64,000 bases of DNA from positions 3,275,001 through 3,339,000 of the forward strand of contig NZ_CP050177.1 in assembly GCF_011694815.1 (NCBI RefSeq). The letters are read 5' to 3'. A program made the translations under genes and the position numbers. Positions 62,090 through 64,000 of the stretch are shown one piece after another. Every line of letters starts with the position of its first letter. Position 1 is the stretch's first letter. Source of the DNA: Streptomyces liangshanensis (GTDB taxonomy: Bacteria > Actinomycetota > Actinomycetes > Streptomycetales > Streptomycetaceae). A model generated the notes under the pieces. That model saw only the letters and a program-made list of their open reading frames with translations, ran no database searches and had not been told where the DNA came from.

Positions 62090-62365
62090 TCAGTTCCCCA
62101 GTTCACGACGGAGCCGGCCCTCGTCCACCCGCCAGAACGTGTGCTGCTCGCCGTCGACCAGGACCACCGGGATCTGCTCCCAGTACGCGCGGTGCAGCGC
62201 CTCGTCCTGAGTGATGTCCTTCTCCTCCCACGCCGCCCCCGTCTCGGCACACACCGACGCGATCACCGCCCGGGCGTCGTCGCACAGATGACACCCCGGC
62301 TTCGACACGAGCGTGACCACCCGCTCCGCCGCCTTCTTCTTCGTACGCCGCAGCAAAGGACTCAT
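62090..62365 (-). CDS. Glutaredoxin-like (DUF836) protein
   Basis: 91-residue thioredoxin-fold protein: VVTLVSKPGCHLCDDARAVIASV with a CxxC, WEEKDITQDEALHRAYWEQIPVVLVDG with the cis-Pro region, and WRVDEGRLRREL at the end. It is a cytosolic thiol-disulfide or mycothiol-linked redox protein by family. ATG 62365 is chosen with GGAG about 9 nt upstream; the longer frame is antisense to the HAD gene. It is divergent from the HAD hydrolase gene. Confidence 0.9.
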   Translation of the reverse strand: MSPLLRRTKKKAAERVVTLVSKPGCHLCDDARAVIASVCAETGAAWEEKDITQDEALHRAYWEQIPVVLVDGEQHTFWRVDEGRLRRELGN

Positions 62366-62515
62366 GAGGCCATTCTCCGCCCGCGCCGCGCCTCCCGGTG
62401 CCGGACGTCCACAGGCCGCCCCTGGTTGCCCGATTAACAGACCGGTCGTGGAGAGTTCACCCCACGGCATCCCGGCCCGTCGGGAAGCACCGAACAGAAT
62501 CGCTATGCTCACGGC

Positions 62516-63466
62516 ATGGCCGCACTGGGATGGCTCACCCCCCGTAGGCGCTCCGCGACAGCCCGGAGCGTCCTGGCGGGCGAGGCCGCAGCCGAGGCAG
62601 GACTGAAGTCCACGCAGGAATCTCAGGACGCGCTCGCCGCCGGCACCACCACCGCCGACGACGCCGACCGCGCCCCCGACTTCCCCGTCTTCGGCGACGC
62701 CCGCGCCGCCGCCTTCTTCGACCTCGACAACACCGTCATGCAGGGCGCCGCGATCTTCCACTTCGGCCGCGGCCTCTACAAGCGCAAGTTCTTCCAGCGC
62801 CGCGAACTCGCCCGGTTCGCCTGGCAGCAGGCGTGGTTCCGGCTGGCCGGCGTCGAGGACCCCGAGCACATGCAGGACGCCCGCGACAGCGCGCTGTCCA
62901 TCGTCAAGGGCCACCGCGTCGCCGAGCTGATGTCCATCGGCGAGGAGATCTACGACGAATACATGGCCGACCGCATCTGGCCCGGCACCCGCGCCCTCGC
63001 CCAGGCCCACCTCGACGCGGGACAGCAGGTCTGGCTGGTGACGGCCGCGCCCGTCGAGACCGCCACGATCATCGCCCGCAGGCTCGGCCTCACCGGCGCC
63101 CTCGGCACCGTCGCCGAGTCCGTGGGCGGCGTCTACACCGGCAAGCTCGTCGGGGAACCCCTCCACGGCCCCGCGAAGGCCGAGGCCGTCCGCGCCCTCG
63201 CCGCCGCCGAGGGCTTCGAGCTGGACCGCTGCGCCGCGTACAGCGACTCGCACAACGACATCCCGATGCTCTCGCTCGTGGGGCACCCGTACGCGATCAA
63301 CCCCGACGCCAAGCTGCGCAAGCACGCCCGCCGGCTCGACTGGCGGCTGCGCGACTACCGGACCGGCCGCAAGGCGGCCAAGGTCGGCATCCCGGCGGCC
63401 GCCGGCGTGGGCGCCCTGGCGGGCGGCACGGCCGCCGCCGTCGCCCTGCACCGCCGCCGCCGCTGA
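62516..63466 (+). CDS. HAD-IB family hydrolase
   Basis: 316-residue phosphatase-like protein of the SerB/HAD-IB group: AAFFDLDNTVMQGAA (DxDxT), QVWLVTAAPVETATIIARRL (motif II), the Lys in HGPAKAEAV and AYSDSHNDIPMLSLVG (motif IV). A non-conserved N-terminal 55 residues and a C-terminal helix (GIPAAAGVGALAGGTAAAVAL) followed by HRRRR suggest membrane association. Such proteins lie near bldN in many streptomycetes. Substrate unknown. ATG 62516. Confidence 0.92.
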   Translation: MAALGWLTPRRRSATARSVLAGEAAAEAGLKSTQESQDALAAGTTTADDADRAPDFPVFGDARAAAFFDLDNTVMQGAAIFHFGRGLYKRKFFQRRELARFAWQQAWFRLAGVEDPEHMQDARDSALSIVKGHRVAELMSIGEEIYDEYMADRIWPGTRALAQAHLDAGQQVWLVTAAPVETATIIARRLGLTGALGTVAESVGGVYTGKLVGEPLHGPAKAEAVRALAAAEGFELDRCAAYSDSHNDIPMLSLVGHPYAINPDAKLRKHARRLDWRLRDYRTGRKAAKVGIPAAAGVGALAGGTAAAVALHRRRR

Positions 63467-63492
63467 CCTCTCCCGCGACGACGACCTCCACC

Positions 63493-63519
63493 ACACCCCG
63501 GGCGGCCCGCCCGGGGTGT
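63493..63519 (+). terminator. Hairpin downstream of the HAD hydrolase gene
   Basis: ACACCCCGGGCGG (63493-63505) pairs with CCGCCCGGGGTGT (63507-63519). The perfect 13-nt arms would close as a 12-bp stem, followed by TTTCG. It lies 27 nt past the stop. Confidence 0.8.
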
Positions 63520-63823
63520 TTCGCGATCCCGGCGTTCTACCCGGGCGCTCCTCCCCGTAGTCACCGTGACGACATCCCGCCACAACCCATCACCGCATCA
63601 CGCAGATCTTGACCAAATCCGATCAGCAAATGGTCACGATGTGCTACTTGATCCGCCGCTTAGCCGCTACAGAAGCGACGTAATCGATGATTTGAGCAAC
63701 TGGGTGTAGCGCTGCCTGTACGAAGCGTTATTCTCCTCAGACGCATACCGGACCCCACCCGTCACCACGGCGAGTGAACGGTCCCGCACTGCACGTGATG
63801 GAAGCTCTGCCTCTGGGAGTCCC
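63520..63823. other. Upstream regulatory region of the bldN-like gene
   Basis: About 300 bp that is AT-richer than the rest of the window (63600-63740). It includes a dyad TGACCA (63610-63615) ... TGGTCA (63631-63636) and a second TCAC-n8-GTGA dyad near 63760-63776. Both may be operators of the developmental gene; the second does not fit the BldD spacing. A small minus frame (63667-63909) was not accepted as a gene. Confidence 0.45.
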
Positions 63824-64000
63824 GTGTACCCACACGTCGGGGTTGACGCCTCGGGCCTGGCTACGCTGCGCGCAACGGTCCTCGACCATTTGCGCGGCTT
63901 CGTCCCCACCGCGTACGCCGTCCCCGCCTTCGCCGCAGCGGCCCCTGCCGTGAGCGGCCCTATCGGACCTTGTTATGCCCTGGCGAGCGGCGGTGCGGCG
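63824..64000 (+). CDS. bldN: BldN-type ECF sigma factor, N-terminal part (cut by window edge)
   Basis: Fifty-nine codons from GTG 63824, preceded by GGGAG 4 nt upstream: VYPHVGVDASGLATLRATVL, then DHLRGFVPTAYAVPAFAAAA. This closely resembles the N-terminal pro-sequence of Streptomyces BldN, the developmental sigma factor whose N-terminus is proteolytically removed. The sigma domains lie beyond the window, so identity rests on the pro-sequence and on the neighbourhood (rex, hemACD and a HAD gene upstream, as in S. coelicolor). Not confirmed by any sigma motif here. Confidence 0.75.
   Translation, partial: MYPHVGVDASGLATLRATVLDHLRGFVPTAYAVPAFAAAAPAVSGPIGPCYALASGGAA

Noticed and set aside
63755..63780. 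BldD box upstream of bldN
   Set aside because: The TCAC/GTGA arms are 8 nt apart, whereas the BldD consensus needs 5; kept only as a generic dyad.
63667..63909. 80-residue minus-strand ORF overlapping the bldN start
   Set aside because: Overlaps the bldN pro-sequence coding region and its promoter; no homology recognised and no SD seen.

Overview
The window is high-GC actinobacterial DNA. GTG and TTG starts are frequent, most ORFs have long antisense shadow frames, and genes are often joined by 4-bp stop/start overlaps (ATGA, GTGA, TTGA). Gene content points to Streptomyces: a Rex-controlled rex-hemA-hemC-hemD-hemB heme block next to the start of a bldN-like developmental sigma gene, a class I lysyl-tRNA synthetase, and many lipoproteins and secreted enzymes. 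No tRNA, rRNA, CRISPR array or insertion sequence was recognised.

Layout. 1-7.6 kb (minus): cytochrome c maturation System II (ccsB, resB, ccdA, resA), a lipid-anchored polysaccharide deacetylase, a histidine phosphatase and hemL. 8.1-12.4 kb: a small conserved hypothetical, then a polysialyltransferase-like protein, a GT2 glycosyltransferase and a membrane acyltransferase, probably for a surface glycan. 12.4-22 kb: a DUF916 surface protein, a secreted metallophosphoesterase, a HupE/UreJ protein with a candidate PHO box, a small lipoprotein, a flavoprotein, a PIG-V-like mannosyltransferase, a MOSC protein and a PhoA-type alkaline phosphatase. 22-35 kb: aerobic cobalamin biosynthesis, with cobN behind an adenosylcobalamin riboswitch, divergent cobG-cobH-cobIJ, and convergent cobL-cobM / FAD monooxygenase-cobK. 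Next to cobL lie a 32-nt poly-C tract and a histidine-phosphatase homologue without its catalytic histidines. 35-47 kb: GNAT, Mut7-C RNase, SDR, rtcB, two DUF3558 lipoproteins, a DUF2637 membrane protein with a Pro/Gln-rich linker, and divergent lysS/argS. 47-51.8 kb: an FHA-like protein, a Ser/Thr kinase fused through a membrane helix to an extracellular lytic-transglycosylase-like domain, a serine hydrolase and a DUF4328 protein. 52-55.7 kb: a ribbon-helix-helix regulator preceded by an array of TGGCGCCA-type octamers, then a DUF4097 protein and a drug-type ABC exporter. 55.9-64 kb: hemB, hemD fusion, hemC, hemA, rex, a glutaredoxin-like protein, a HAD hydrolase and the start of bldN.

How it fits together. 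Tetrapyrrole supply dominates the window: hemA, hemL, hemB, hemC and hemD make uroporphyrinogen III, the methyltransferase half of the HemD fusion should lead to precorrin-2, and the cob genes continue to the corrin ring, while the ccs/res genes attach heme to c-type cytochromes. Control is visible as a Rex operator in front of rex-hem, a B12 riboswitch in front of cobN, and a possible PhoP box near the phosphate genes. The least explained parts are the octamer array with its RHH gene and exporter, the kinase-transglycosylase fusion beside an FHA protein, the possible pseudo-phosphatase in the cob cluster, and a recurrent pattern of short tandem duplications that copy stop codons.
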